This document shows positions 29,046 to 38,522 of a DNA stretch of 64,000 bases, piece by piece; position 1 is the first letter of the stretch, and every line of letters starts with the position of its first letter. Source of the stretch: Actinomycetales bacterium (GTDB lineage Bacteria; Actinomycetota; Actinomycetes; S36-B12). Location: the NCBI GenBank assembly GCA_016125355.1, contig WGLX01000012.1, forward strand, positions 62,001 through 126,000, in the 5' to 3' direction. Below the pieces are notes generated by a model. The model worked only from the letters and a program-made list of their open reading frames with translations. It had not been told where the DNA came from and ran no database searches. The position numbers and the translations under genes are program-made.

Positions 29046-30241
29046 CCGCTGTCGTGCTGGCGACCCCCGACCTCGAGATCGAGCCGTTGCTCGTACGAGC
29101 CGCGCCGATCGCTGGCCTGCGGGTGGTTCGTCGGTGCGTGGACGCTGCCGAGCTGCTCGCAACGGCGGCCGGTGACCCGGATGCCCTGATCGTGCTGTCC
29201 GTGGGCCTGCCGCGCCTCTCGGCCGCGATCGTGGGGCAGGTGGCGCGCGGGCGCGTAGTCATCGGCCTGGCTGCCAGCGACGCCGAACACTCCCGGCTGC
29301 GCGCGCTCGGCGTCGCGTCGATCGTCGCGGTCCACGAGGATCCCGAGCGGACGGCGCGCGAACTGGCGCGCGTCGCCGCCGAGGGCCGGGCGGGAGGCCA
29401 TGCCCCGGGCCCGGCGGTCGGCCACGAGGCTGAAGTGGCGCTCGAGCTGGGGGAGTGCGGGCTGGTGGTCGTGGCCTGGGGGCCGCAGGGGGCGCCGGGA
29501 CGCACCACCGTGGCCCTCGGCATCGCCGACGCGCTCGTGCGGCGCGGCTCCCGCGTGTGTCTCGTGGACGCCGACACGTTCGCGCCGTCGATGGCGCTGG
29601 CGCTCGGGATGGTCGAGGACGCGAGCGGGCTGGTGGCCGCCTGCCGACTCGCGGATATGGGGACCCTGCGCTCGGACAGCCTCGGCGCTGTCATGACCGA
29701 GGTCCGGCCGGGCCTGCTACTCCTCAGTGGGGTCAGCGCTCCGGACCGGGGGTCCGACGTGCGCCCTGCGGCCCTGGAGCAGGTCATCGAGGTGCTGCGG
29801 ACCTGTGTCGATGTGGTTGTTGTCGACGCAGGCTTCTGTCTCGAGGCGGCCGAGGACACGGTGTGGTCGCGCCCGCGCAACGCGGTCGAGCGGGCCGTGG
29901 TACCCCTGGCGGATCACCTGCTCGCGGTGGCCGACTCCTCGGCCTTCGGTGCCGTCCGTCTGGCGCTCGCCTGGCCTGACCTGCAGGCACTCGCGACAGG
30001 ACCCGTCGAGGTTGTTCGCAACCGGGTACCGACCCGTAGCCGGCGCGCAGGGGTGCCCAGCCGGAGGTCCTGGCTCCACGCGGTGCACGCCGCGGGGATC
30101 GAGGCACACCTGCACGAGCTCCCGGCCGACCGCACCGCCGCGCGGGCCTGGAGTCACGGCCTCACGGCGGGAGAGCTGGCGCCCCGATCACGGCTGCATC
30201 ACGCTCTGACCAGCCTGGCCGCTCATGTGGCGCCAGGGTAG
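29042..30241 (+). CDS. CpaE/MinD-like P-loop ATPase with a deviant Walker A motif
   Basis: The 399-residue protein has an N-terminal receiver-like alpha/beta domain (about 1-110) without the phospho-Asp pattern, and a C-terminal ParA/MinD-superfamily domain. The P-loop reads WGPQGAPGRTTVAL, with Arg154 at the usual lysine position and no signature first lysine, followed by VCLVDADTFAPSMAL, VDVVVVDAGF and a membrane-proximal basic C-terminus (RSRRAGVPSRRSWL). CpaE proteins localise pilus machinery. Translation is coupled to the SAF protein by GTGA overlap. Whether the arginine version hydrolyses ATP is unknown; similar motifs are, to my recollection, usual in actinobacterial members. Confidence 0.8.
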   Translation: MTAVVLATPDLEIEPLLVRAAPIAGLRVVRRCVDAAELLATAAGDPDALIVLSVGLPRLSAAIVGQVARGRVVIGLAASDAEHSRLRALGVASIVAVHEDPERTARELARVAAEGRAGGHAPGPAVGHEAEVALELGECGLVVVAWGPQGAPGRTTVALGIADALVRRGSRVCLVDADTFAPSMALALGMVEDASGLVAACRLADMGTLRSDSLGAVMTEVRPGLLLLSGVSAPDRGSDVRPAALEQVIEVLRTCVDVVVVDAGFCLEAAEDTVWSRPRNAVERAVVPLADHLLAVADSSAFGAVRLALAWPDLQALATGPVEVVRNRVPTRSRRAGVPSRRSWLHAVHAAGIEAHLHELPADRTAARAWSHGLTAGELAPRSRLHHALTSLAAHVAPG

Positions 30242-30302
30242 ATACTGGTGAGTAGTACATCCGGCCGTCTGGGTCGGATCGCCGCTCGGGGAGGAGGTTC
30301 GC

Positions 30303-31769
30303 GTGCCCAGTCGCATGTCGGCCGTGGATGCCTCCTTCCTGTTCATGGAGGCGCCGAGCACGCCCATGCACAGCGGCGCGGTGGCGATCTTCCAGTCCCC
30401 GCCTGAGGGGTTCGACCACGAGCGGCTGGTGCGTCTCATCAAGCAGCGGCTGCCGTACGTGCCGCGCTACCGCCAGCGCGTCCGGGACGTACCGTTCGGA
30501 CTCGCGAGGCCGGTCTGGGTCGATGACGAGCGCTTCGACGTGACGTTCCACGTCCGTCGATCGGCGCTGCCGAAGCCGGGCTCCCGGGACCAGCTGAACG
30601 AGCTCGTGGCCCGTCTCATGAGCCGCCCCCTGGACCGCAGCCGCCCGCTCTGGGAGATGTACCTCGTCGAAGGGCTCGCCGACGGCAGTTTCGCCATCGT
30701 GAGCAAGTCCCACGAGGCCCTGGTCGACGGTCTGTCCGCCGTCGATATCGCCCAGGTCATGCTGGACCCGACGGAGGAGCCCGCGGCCGTTCCCGTCGAC
30801 AGCTGGCGGCCGCGCCCCGAGCCGACCGATGTCGAGCTCCTCTCGCAGGCCTTCACCGAGGTCACGACCAGGCCAGCGGCGGCCGTCGATGCCGTGAGCA
30901 CGGCCGTGAGCGACATCGGACGGGTGGCGGCGCGGATCGGCGAGCGGGCTGCCGGCATCGTCTCAGCGGCGCTCGCCGTGGCCCGCCCGTCAGTGCCCAG
31001 CCCGCTGAACGTGCCGATCGGGGAGCAGCGCCGGTTCGCGACCGTCGACGTGTCCCTGTCGGACGTCAAGACCATCCGACGCACGCTCGGGGGCACCGTC
31101 AACGACGCCATCCTCGCCATCGTCACCGGTGCCCTGCGGTCGTGGCTGCAGGCCCGCGGTGTCCCGGTGGCGCAGGTCGACGTGCTGAGGGCCATGCTGC
31201 CCATCAGCATCGCCGTGCCCGCGGCCGCGTCGGGACATGGTGGTGGCAATCGGGTCTCCGCCACGCTCGTCGAGCTGCCGGTTGGCGAGGCGGACCCGGC
31301 GGTGCGGCTGCAGCAGATCAGCTACCAGCTCGCCGAGAAGGAGGAGGGCAGCCAGTTCGTCGGTGCGGACGCCATCGCGAACATCGCCGGCTTCGGTCCG
31401 CCCACGCTGCACGCCCTCGGCGCTCGCGTCGTCGGGACGTCCATGTCGAGCCGCATGTACAACCTCGTGATCACCAATGTGCCCGGGCCCCAGCGGCCCC
31501 TGTACGCGGCGGGGTCGCGCATGATCGCGGCCTACCCGTGTGTGCCGCTCACGCAGAACCAGGCGCTGAGCGTCGGTCTGATCTCCTACGACGGCGGCGT
31601 CTACTTCGGCCTGTACGCCGACCGTGATGCCCTGCCCGATCTCGACCTCCTGGCCAGCTGCCTCACCGAGGCCCGAGACGAGCTGCTCGACCGCTGCGAC
31701 AGCTCGGTCCGCTCCCTGCGCGTGGTTCGTGGCCATGCGCCCAAGCGCAAGGCGGAGGGCTCGTCATGA
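30303..31769 (+). CDS. Wax ester synthase/diacylglycerol acyltransferase (WS/DGAT) family protein
   Basis: The 488-residue protein aligns with bacterial WS/DGAT (Tgs) enzymes, which esterify acyl-CoA to diacylglycerol or fatty alcohols for storage lipid. Family blocks are the start SAVDASFLFMEAPSTPMHSG, the LDRSRPLWEMYLVEG segment, NDAILAIVTGALRSWL, and SNLVITNVPGPQ-type sequence here as MYNLVITNVPGPQ. The active-site HHxxxDG is altered: residues 137-143 read HEALVDG, keeping the first His and Asp-Gly but replacing the second, catalytic His with Glu. GTG 30303 follows GAGGAGG. It overlaps the patatin gene by ATGA, a lipid-synthesis/hydrolysis pair. Confidence 0.88.
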   Translation: MPSRMSAVDASFLFMEAPSTPMHSGAVAIFQSPPEGFDHERLVRLIKQRLPYVPRYRQRVRDVPFGLARPVWVDDERFDVTFHVRRSALPKPGSRDQLNELVARLMSRPLDRSRPLWEMYLVEGLADGSFAIVSKSHEALVDGLSAVDIAQVMLDPTEEPAAVPVDSWRPRPEPTDVELLSQAFTEVTTRPAAAVDAVSTAVSDIGRVAARIGERAAGIVSAALAVARPSVPSPLNVPIGEQRRFATVDVSLSDVKTIRRTLGGTVNDAILAIVTGALRSWLQARGVPVAQVDVLRAMLPISIAVPAAASGHGGGNRVSATLVELPVGEADPAVRLQQISYQLAEKEEGSQFVGADAIANIAGFGPPTLHALGARVVGTSMSSRMYNLVITNVPGPQRPLYAAGSRMIAAYPCVPLTQNQALSVGLISYDGGVYFGLYADRDALPDLDLLASCLTEARDELLDRCDSSVRSLRVVRGHAPKRKAEGSS

Positions 31770-32854
31770 GCGCTCGTCGCGGGAATGCCGATGCCATCGA
31801 GCCGCCGGTGGGCCGCAAGGCGGTCGCCGGGCGGGTATCTCAACGCAAGGCGATCGACGCCCCGGCACCGCCTCAGGCCATCGAGAAGTCGGTCCGTCGC
31901 GGTCTGGTCCTCGGGGGAGGCGGCGTACTGGGCGGCACGTGGGCCGTCGGCGCGCTCGCGGCCCTTGAGTCGGAGTACGGATTCGCGGCACAGGACGCCG
32001 ACATCATCGTCGGCACCTCCGCCGGGTCGGTGCTTGCTGCGCTGATCGGCGCCGGTGTCACGGTCGACCAGCTCGAGCACCACTACCTCGACGAGGAGGT
32101 GCCGGACGGTCCGCTCGCGGGCTACGTGTTCGACCCCGTCCAGGCCACGGGGGGACCCCGGCCGGGACTGCCCCGCCTCGTGGGGCCGGGGTCCCCGAAG
32201 CTCATCGGCGCGAGCTTGCGCCGGCTCGGCCAGCTGCCGGCCACGGCGGTGCTGTCCGCCTTCCTGCCGGAGGGGACACGCTCGCTGGAGCGGGTGGGCC
32301 ACCTGGTCGATGCCGTCACGCCGATCGGCCACTGGTCGGCGCATCGGGGCGTCTGGGTGGTGGCCATGGACTACGAGGACGGCAAGCGTGTCGTGTTCGG
32401 CCGCCCCGGAGCGCCGGTGGCCGGCCTCTCCGAGGCGGTCGTGGCATCGTGCTCGATCCCGGGCTGGTTCCAGCCGGTGACGATCGGCGGGCACACCTAC
32501 GTGGACGGTGGCGCGGTGTCGGCCACCTCGGTCGACGTGCTGGCTCATGCCGGGCTGGACGAGGTCTACGTGGTGGCTCCCATGGTGTCGTTCGCCATGG
32601 ACCGCCCGAGCTCGATCGGTGCCCGCCTCGAGCGGCGATGGCGTGCCGAGGTCACCAAGACGGCGCTGGCCGAGGTGGCCCTCGTCCGGTCCGCCGGGGC
32701 GACCGTGCGGATCGTCGGACCCGGTCCCGAGGACCTGGCGGCCATCGGCGCCAACCTCATGGACGACACTCGACGTCGGTTCGTCCTCGAGACGTCCCTG
32801 CGCACCAGCCACGATGCGTGGCGCACTGCGGACGAGTACGCGACCGCCGGCTGA
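31766..32854 (+). CDS. Patatin-like phospholipase
   Basis: The 362-residue cytosolic or membrane-peripheral lipase has the Ser-Asp dyad layout of patatins: an N-terminal basic leader, the oxyanion loop LVLGGGGVLGGTWAVGAL (about residues 48-65), the nucleophile elbow GTSAG with its serine near residue 84, and the DGGAV aspartate motif near residue 248. Members cleave acyl chains from phospholipids or glycerides. Its ATG overlaps the stop of the WS/DGAT gene, so the two are made together and probably act on one lipid pool (inference). The convergent DUF2505 gene ends four bases beyond its stop. Confidence 0.9.
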   Translation: MSARRGNADAIEPPVGRKAVAGRVSQRKAIDAPAPPQAIEKSVRRGLVLGGGGVLGGTWAVGALAALESEYGFAAQDADIIVGTSAGSVLAALIGAGVTVDQLEHHYLDEEVPDGPLAGYVFDPVQATGGPRPGLPRLVGPGSPKLIGASLRRLGQLPATAVLSAFLPEGTRSLERVGHLVDAVTPIGHWSAHRGVWVVAMDYEDGKRVVFGRPGAPVAGLSEAVVASCSIPGWFQPVTIGGHTYVDGGAVSATSVDVLAHAGLDEVYVVAPMVSFAMDRPSSIGARLERRWRAEVTKTALAEVALVRSAGATVRIVGPGPEDLAAIGANLMDDTRRRFVLETSLRTSHDAWRTADEYATAG

Positions 32855-32858
32855 GGCG

Positions 32859-33341
32859 TCAGCCCAGCCAGGTGGCGGCCACCTCGGTCTCCTTGCCGAG
32901 GTAGCGCTCGGTCTGCTCGGCCGCGACTCTCTCCACCTTGCCGCCGACGAACGGCACGCTCGCCTTGAACTGGCCCTGGTGGCGCGCCACGGTGCCGTCT
33001 CCGTCCGCCAGCAGCGTGATCGTGCCCCGGTAGGCCAGCGCGGCGTGGAAGTCCACGGTGACATCGGCGGTGGCGGGATCGGATCCAGGACGCCAGGCGT
33101 GCACCTCGGTGATCGTCAGGGTGTCGCCGACGAAGGGCGCAGCGTACGAGGGCACCTCTGCGGGCAGGGATCGGGTGCTGCTGACCCGGGTGCCGGAGTC
33201 AGCTTCGGTGATCTCCACCTCGATGTCGGTCCCGGCGGTCGCCTCGGCCTTGGCACGCACGAAGGCCGGGTCCCGCATCAGGGCCAGAACGGTGGCCGGG
33301 TCGGCGGGAAAGGCCTGCTCGAACATGAAGGACGTTGCCAC
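32859..33341 (-). CDS. DUF2505 family protein (START/SRPBCC-like fold)
   Basis: The 160-residue protein starts at GTG 33341 with AGAGGA upstream. It begins ATSFMFEQAFPADPATVLALM and continues with a DPAFVRAKAEATAG segment, alternating beta-strands, and a final helix (GGKVERVAAEQTERYLGKETE), the pattern of DUF2505, an actinobacterial family with a START-like hydrophobic-pocket fold. Ligand and function are unknown; lipid binding would suit the neighbouring acyltransferase and lipase but is not shown. It is convergent with the patatin gene and divergent from the glutamate dehydrogenase gene across 218 nt in which no regulatory element was recognised. Confidence 0.82.
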   Translation of the reverse strand: MATSFMFEQAFPADPATVLALMRDPAFVRAKAEATAGTDIEVEITEADSGTRVSSTRSLPAEVPSYAAPFVGDTLTITEVHAWRPGSDPATADVTVDFHAALAYRGTITLLADGDGTVARHQGQFKASVPFVGGKVERVAAEQTERYLGKETEVAATWLG

Positions 33342-33559
33342 GGTGTTCCTCTCCGGCGGTGGGCGTCGGTGCGGGTGACGCCATCATGCCGGACCCTGCG
33401 CCAGTCCGGACACTCGCGGCGCGACATGGCATCCGGCGTGGATCACGGAAAGCGTTCCCGCTGCCACGTCGCGGGGATACCGTTGCCGGTAGGCCGCACA
33501 ACGGCGTGCGGCCCGGGCCCGGTCGCGCCGGGTCGGCAGGCGTGTGAAGAGGCGATCAC

Positions 33560-36500
33560 GTGAGCACTACGTCCACCGTCGTGACGGAACTTGAGGCGAT
33601 CGCCGACCCTCAGGTGCGGCTGCTCACGGCTCGGCTGATCCGCTACCTGGCGCCGGAGGACCTTGAGTCGCACCCCATCCCGGTGATCGCCGGCGAGGCA
33701 GAGGCGCTGCTCAACGCGGTGGCCGTGCGCGGCCCCCACGAGGCCATCGTCCAGGTGAGCCTCGCCGACGGACCCGAGTCGGCGACCTGCGTCCTCACCG
33801 TCGCGACTGACGACATGCCGTTCCTCGTCGACTCGGTGACCAATGCCATTGGCGCGGCCGGACGATCGATCCACCTCGTCCTGCACCCCCAGGTGCTCGT
33901 CCGGCGTGATGAGGCCGGGCGGCTCATCGAGATCCTGCCCACAGACGTCGACGAGGACCGTCCCGACGGCGCCCTCGCGGAGTCCTGGATGCGCATCGAG
34001 ATGGAGCGCGACTACACGGAGGGTGCCCCGGAGGCCTTCCGGGAGCAGATCGTCTCTGTCCTGCACGATGTCCGCGTCGCGGTGCGCGACTGGCGTGCGA
34101 TGCGCTCGCGCGCCCTCATCATCGCCGAGGAGCTCAACGCCTACCCGCCGATCGGCATGCGGCAGGAGGAGATCGACGAGGCGATCGACCTGCTCCGCTG
34201 GCTGGCCGACGACAACCTGACCTTCCTGGGCTACCGCGAGTACGACCTCAAGAGCTTCGACGGCGAGGACGTGCTGATCCCCGTCGATGGCAGCGGCCTC
34301 GGCATCCTGGCGATCGAGGTCGATCCGGATGCCCCGACCAGCATGTCGAAGAGCTTCGCGTCGCTGCCGCCAGCCGTGCGGGCGCTCGCACGCGAGCCCG
34401 AGATCCTGGTCCTGAGCAAGGCCAACTCGCGATCCACCGTCCATCGCAACGTCTACCTCGACTACATCGGCGTGAAGAAGTTCGCCGCCGACGGCACCGT
34501 GATCGGGGAACGACGCTTCCTCGGCCTGTACTCCTCGAGTGCGTACACGCAGAGCATCATGGACATCCCCATCCTGCGTACGAAGGCGCGGCACGTCGAG
34601 ATGGAGCTCGACTTCGTCGCCGGGTCGCACGATGCCAAGGACCTGCTGACCTTCCTGGAGACGTACCCGCGCGACGAGCTCTTCCAGACGACCGACGAGC
34701 AGCTGACCGAGACGGCGAAGTCCGTGCTGCGCCTGCAGGAGCGTCGCCACACGAAGCTCTACCTGCGGCCCGATCCGTATGCGCGGTTCATGTCGTGCTT
34801 GGTGTACCTGCCGCGTGACCGCTACACCACGGGCGTGCGGCAGGAGATCGCCGCGATCCTGACCGAGGCGTTCGGCGGCACCAACGTCGACTACACCGCT
34901 CGCGTGTCCGAGTCGGTACTTGCCCGCTTGCACTTCGTCGTCCACGTCCCGATCGGTCGCGGCCTCCCCGAGGTCGACCACGCGGAGCTCGAGGCGCGTG
35001 TGGCCCGGGCCAGCCGCAGCTGGCAGGACGAGTTCACCTCGCAGCTGGTCGCGCGGGTGGGCGACGTCAAGGCGGCCGGGCTCCTCAAGACCTACGCGAG
35101 TGCCTTTCCCGAGGCCTACAAGGAGGACTTCGGCCCGCACCGTGGCGTCAACGATGTCCTCACCATCGAGGGGCTGAAGCCCGGGGAGCTCTCCCTCGAG
35201 ATCTACACGCCGCAGAACGGCACTCGCCGCGACCTGCGGTTCAAGGTCACGCGCGTCGGGCCAGCGATGCCCCTGTCGGGTGTGCTGCCGATCCTGCAGT
35301 CGCTCGGCGTGGACGTCGTGGACGAGTACCCGTACGAGCTGGCCCGGGCGCTGAAGGAGCCCGCGTGGATCCTCGACTTCGGCATGCTGCTCCCGGAGCG
35401 CGAGGTGCCCAACCGCTCCTCACTGGCCGAGCGGTTCCAGGATGCCTTCACCGCCGCCTGGCAGGACCGCACGGGCGTCGACGGATTCAACTCGCTGATC
35501 GTCAACGGCGGCCTGCGGTGGCGGCAGGTACTCATCCTGCGCGCCTACTCGCGCTACATGCGGCAGATCGGCACGACGTTCAGCCAGAAGTTCCTCGAGG
35601 ACGTCGTCCTGGCCAATGCGTCCATCACGCGTCTGCTCGTCCGCCTGTTCGAGACGCGCTTCGACCCCAACCTCGGGGCGGGACGCGAGGCGCGCGAGGA
35701 GGCGCTCGTCACCGAGATCCTCGAGGAGCTCGATGCGGTCGCCAGCCTCGATCAGGACCGCATCCTGCGCCTGCTGCTCACGCTGATCCGCGCGACGCTG
35801 CGCACCAACTACTTCCAGACCGAGGAGAGCGGCCTCGAGCGCTCCTCGATCGCCTTCAAGTTCGACCCGCGGGCCATTCCGGATCTTCCGCTGCCGCGCC
35901 CGCAGTACGAGATCTGGGTGTATGCGCCGCGCGTCGAGGGTGTTCACCTGCGCTTCGGCGACGTGGCACGCGGAGGCCTGCGATGGAGTGATCGCGCGGA
36001 GGACTTCCGCACCGAAATCCTGGGCCTGGTGAAGGCGCAGGAGGTCAAGAACGCGGTCATCGTCCCGGTCGGAGCCAAGGGCGGCTTCTACCCCAAGAAC
36101 CTGCCGGACCCGTCCGTGAACCGAGATGCCTGGCTCACGGAGGGCAAGGCCGCCTACCGCGAGTTCATCATGTCGATGCTCGACATCACCGACAACCTCG
36201 TGGACGGCGGCGTCGTGCCACCGGTCGACGTGGTCCGCCATGACGGAGACGATCCGTACCTCGTGGTCGCGGCGGACAAGGGCACCGCGACGTTCTCCGA
36301 CCTCGCCAACTCCATCGCCGCCGAGTACGGCTTCTGGCTCGGCGACGCCTTCGCCTCCGGCGGCTCGGTCGGCTACGACCACAAGGCGATGGGGATCACC
36401 GCCCGCGGTGCGTGGGAGTCGGTCAAGCGGCACTTCCGTGAACTCGGCGTCGACACGCAGACCCAGGACTTCACCGTGGCCGGGATCGGCGACATGAGCG

Positions 36501-38398
36501 GCGACGTGTTCGGCAACGGCATGCTGCTCAGCGAGCACATCCGCCTCGTCGTGGCGTTCGACCATCGGCATGTGTTCGTCGACCCCCATCCGGACGCCGC
36601 CACCTCGTACGCGGAACGCCGTCGGCTGTTCGACCTGCCGCGGTCGTCCTGGGCGGACTACGACGAGCAGCTCATCTCCGAGGGCGGAGGCGTGTTCGCC
36701 CGCACCCTCAAGGCGATCAAGCTCACGCCGCAGATCCGCGAGGCGCTGGACATCCCGGCGGACATCGTGTCCATGACGCCCGACGAGCTGATCAAGGCCG
36801 CGCTCAAGGCCCCGGTGGACCTGCTGTGGAACGGCGGCATCGGCACGTACGTGAAGGCTCAGTCGGAGAACAGCCTCGACGTCGGGGACAAGGCGAACGA
36901 CCGGATCCGCATCAACGGCAACGACCTGCGCTGCCAGGTCGTCGGGGAGGGCGGCAACCTCGGCCTCACCCAGCTCGGCCGCGTGGAGGCTGCCCGTCAC
37001 GGCGTTCGCCTCAACACGGACGCCATCGACAACTCGGCGGGCGTCGACACCTCCGACCACGAGGTGAACATCAAGATCCTTCTCGACGGCCAGGTCCGCC
37101 AGGAGACCCTCACGATGGCGGCGCGCAACGCGCTGCTCGCGGAGATGACGGACACGGTCGCCGAGGACGTGCTCGACGACAACTACGGCCAGAACGTCGT
37201 GCTGGGCAACGCGCGGGCCGGTGCCCCGGACCTGCTGAGCGTGCACCTGCGGATGATCAAGGAGATGGAGCGGATCGGCCTGCTCGACCGGGCCATCGAG
37301 TTCCTGCCGGACGACGAGGAATGCCGCGTACGCGCCCTGGCCGGCGAGGGCCTCACCAGCCCCGAGCTGTCGGTGCTCCTCGCCTACGCCAAGATCTGGC
37401 TGATGAAGGAGCTGGGCTCCTCCGATCTCGCGGACGAGCCGTACTTCGCCAAGGCAGTCGTCGGGTACTTCCCGTCGGTCCTGCGGGAGAAGTACCTCGA
37501 CGCGATGACGTCCCACCCCCTGCGACCCCAGATCATCAGCACCGTCACGGCCAACCGACTGCTCAACATCGCCGGCATCACCTTCGTGTTCCGCGCGGTC
37601 GAGGAGACGGGGGCCAGCGCCGTCGAGGTGGTGCGTGCGGCCAGTGCAGCGATGGAGATCTTCGGCATCGACGCCTTCTGGTCGGAGATCAACTCACTCG
37701 ACAACGTCATCCCCACCAGTGCGCAGGTCGCGCTGCACCTCGAGATGCGCCGTCTGATCGACCGCGCGACGAGATGGTTCCTGCAGACGCGCGGCGGGTC
37801 CATCGACGTGCAGGGCGAGATCGATCGCTTCGCCGCGGTGGTTCGGAACCAGGCGGGGGAGGTTGTGGACCACCTGCTCGGCAAGGAGCGTGAGCGGGTC
37901 GAGCGGCTCACCCAGCGGTTCGTGGCGGCGGGGGCCCCCAAGGAGCTCGCGCAGCGCGCGGCCTCGGCCCTGGACGTCTTCGCCCTCCTCGACATCACGG
38001 ACGTCATCGTCCGGACCGGGGAGTCGGCCGACACCGTGGTGCCGCTCTACTTCACGATCGCCGATCGCTACGACATCGACAGCACACTGGTGCACATCAC
38101 GGACCTGCCGCGCGGCGACCGGTGGAGCGCACTGGCGCGTCACTCCCTGCGCAGCGACCTCTATGCCGTCGTGGCCGGCCTGACGTCCCGCGTGCTTCGG
38201 ATGACCCCGCCGGACATGCCACCGGAGGAGCGCCTCGCGGCGTGGGAGAGCGAGCACCCCGAGGGCGTGTCGCGGGCTCGGACCACGCTCGTGGAGATCG
38301 CGAACGTCGAGGAACCCGACCTGGCGACCCTGTCGGTCACGCTGCGCGCGATGCGCAACCTGATCGCGCAGGGCGGCGGCTCGGACGAGCACGGCTGA
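33560..38398 (+). CDS. gdh: NAD-specific glutamate dehydrogenase, large (about 180 kDa) class
   Basis: At 1612 residues this is the giant bacterial NAD-GDH, which oxidatively deaminates glutamate to 2-oxoglutarate. The long N-terminal third carries ACT-like regulatory segments (for example TDDMPFLVDSVTNAIGAAGR); the catalytic region (about 780-1250) shows RGGLRWSDRAEDFRTEILGL, the lysine motif VPVGAKGGFYPKN, DKGTATFSDLAN and GSVGYDHKAMGITARGAWE, and a C-terminal helical region of about 350 residues. The length is standard for the class, and no frameshift is seen across 4.8 kb. GTG 33560 has GAAGAGG upstream. It is monocistronic by spacing. Orthologues in mycobacteria are regulated by GarA; GarA is not in the window. 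Confidence 0.95.
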   Translation: MSTTSTVVTELEAIADPQVRLLTARLIRYLAPEDLESHPIPVIAGEAEALLNAVAVRGPHEAIVQVSLADGPESATCVLTVATDDMPFLVDSVTNAIGAAGRSIHLVLHPQVLVRRDEAGRLIEILPTDVDEDRPDGALAESWMRIEMERDYTEGAPEAFREQIVSVLHDVRVAVRDWRAMRSRALIIAEELNAYPPIGMRQEEIDEAIDLLRWLADDNLTFLGYREYDLKSFDGEDVLIPVDGSGLGILAIEVDPDAPTSMSKSFASLPPAVRALAREPEILVLSKANSRSTVHRNVYLDYIGVKKFAADGTVIGERRFLGLYSSSAYTQSIMDIPILRTKARHVEMELDFVAGSHDAKDLLTFLETYPRDELFQTTDEQLTETAKSVLRLQERRHTKLYLRPDPYARFMSCLVYLPRDRYTTGVRQEIAAILTEAFGGTNVDYTARVSESVLARLHFVVHVPIGRGLPEVDHAELEARVARASRSWQDEFTSQLVARVGDVKAAGLLKTYASAFPEAYKEDFGPHRGVNDVLTIEGLKPGELSLEIYTPQNGTRRDLRFKVTRVGPAMPLSGVLPILQSLGVDVVDEYPYELARALKEPAWILDFGMLLPEREVPNRSSLAERFQDAFTAAWQDRTGVDGFNSLIVNGGLRWRQVLILRAYSRYMRQIGTTFSQKFLEDVVLANASITRLLVRLFETRFDPNLGAGREAREEALVTEILEELDAVASLDQDRILRLLLTLIRATLRTNYFQTEESGLERSSIAFKFDPRAIPDLPLPRPQYEIWVYAPRVEGVHLRFGDVARGGLRWSDRAEDFRTEILGLVKAQEVKNAVIVPVGAKGGFYPKNLPDPSVNRDAWLTEGKAAYREFIMSMLDITDNLVDGGVVPPVDVVRHDGDDPYLVVAADKGTATFSDLANSIAAEYGFWLGDAFASGGSVGYDHKAMGITARGAWESVKRHFRELGVDTQTQDFTVAGIGDMSGDVFGNGMLLSEHIRLVVAFDHRHVFVDPHPDAATSYAERRRLFDLPRSSWADYDEQLISEGGGVFARTLKAIKLTPQIREALDIPADIVSMTPDELIKAALKAPVDLLWNGGIGTYVKAQSENSLDVGDKANDRIRINGNDLRCQVVGEGGNLGLTQLGRVEAARHGVRLNTDAIDNSAGVDTSDHEVNIKILLDGQVRQETLTMAARNALLAEMTDTVAEDVLDDNYGQNVVLGNARAGAPDLLSVHLRMIKEMERIGLLDRAIEFLPDDEECRVRALAGEGLTSPELSVLLAYAKIWLMKELGSSDLADEPYFAKAVVGYFPSVLREKYLDAMTSHPLRPQIISTVTANRLLNIAGITFVFRAVEETGASAVEVVRAASAAMEIFGIDAFWSEINSLDNVIPTSAQVALHLEMRRLIDRATRWFLQTRGGSIDVQGEIDRFAAVVRNQAGEVVDHLLGKERERVERLTQRFVAAGAPKELAQRAASALDVFALLDITDVIVRTGESADTVVPLYFTIADRYDIDSTLVHITDLPRGDRWSALARHSLRSDLYAVVAGLTSRVLRMTPPDMPPEERLAAWESEHPEGVSRARTTLVEIANVEEPDLATLSVTLRAMRNLIAQGGGSDEHG

Positions 38399-38522
38399 TC
38401 GCATCCAGCGCGGCTGATCCCCGGCCCTGCTGCGAAGTCATTGCAGGTGCTGGGGGAGCCGTGACGTCGGACGGGGATCATGGCACATTGTCGGCATTCG
38501 CCGTTCCGTCCCTGGAGAGCCC

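Noticed and set aside
28371-30241. Full Tad/Flp pilus locus
   Set aside because: Only CpaB- and CpaE-like genes are present; no prepilin, CpaF, TadB/C or prepilin peptidase gene was found in the flanking sequence.
35420-37516. A 698-codon minus-strand frame inside the glutamate dehydrogenase gene
   Set aside because: It lies wholly antisense to catalytic-domain sequence with intact family motifs, and its own translation has no recognisable domain.
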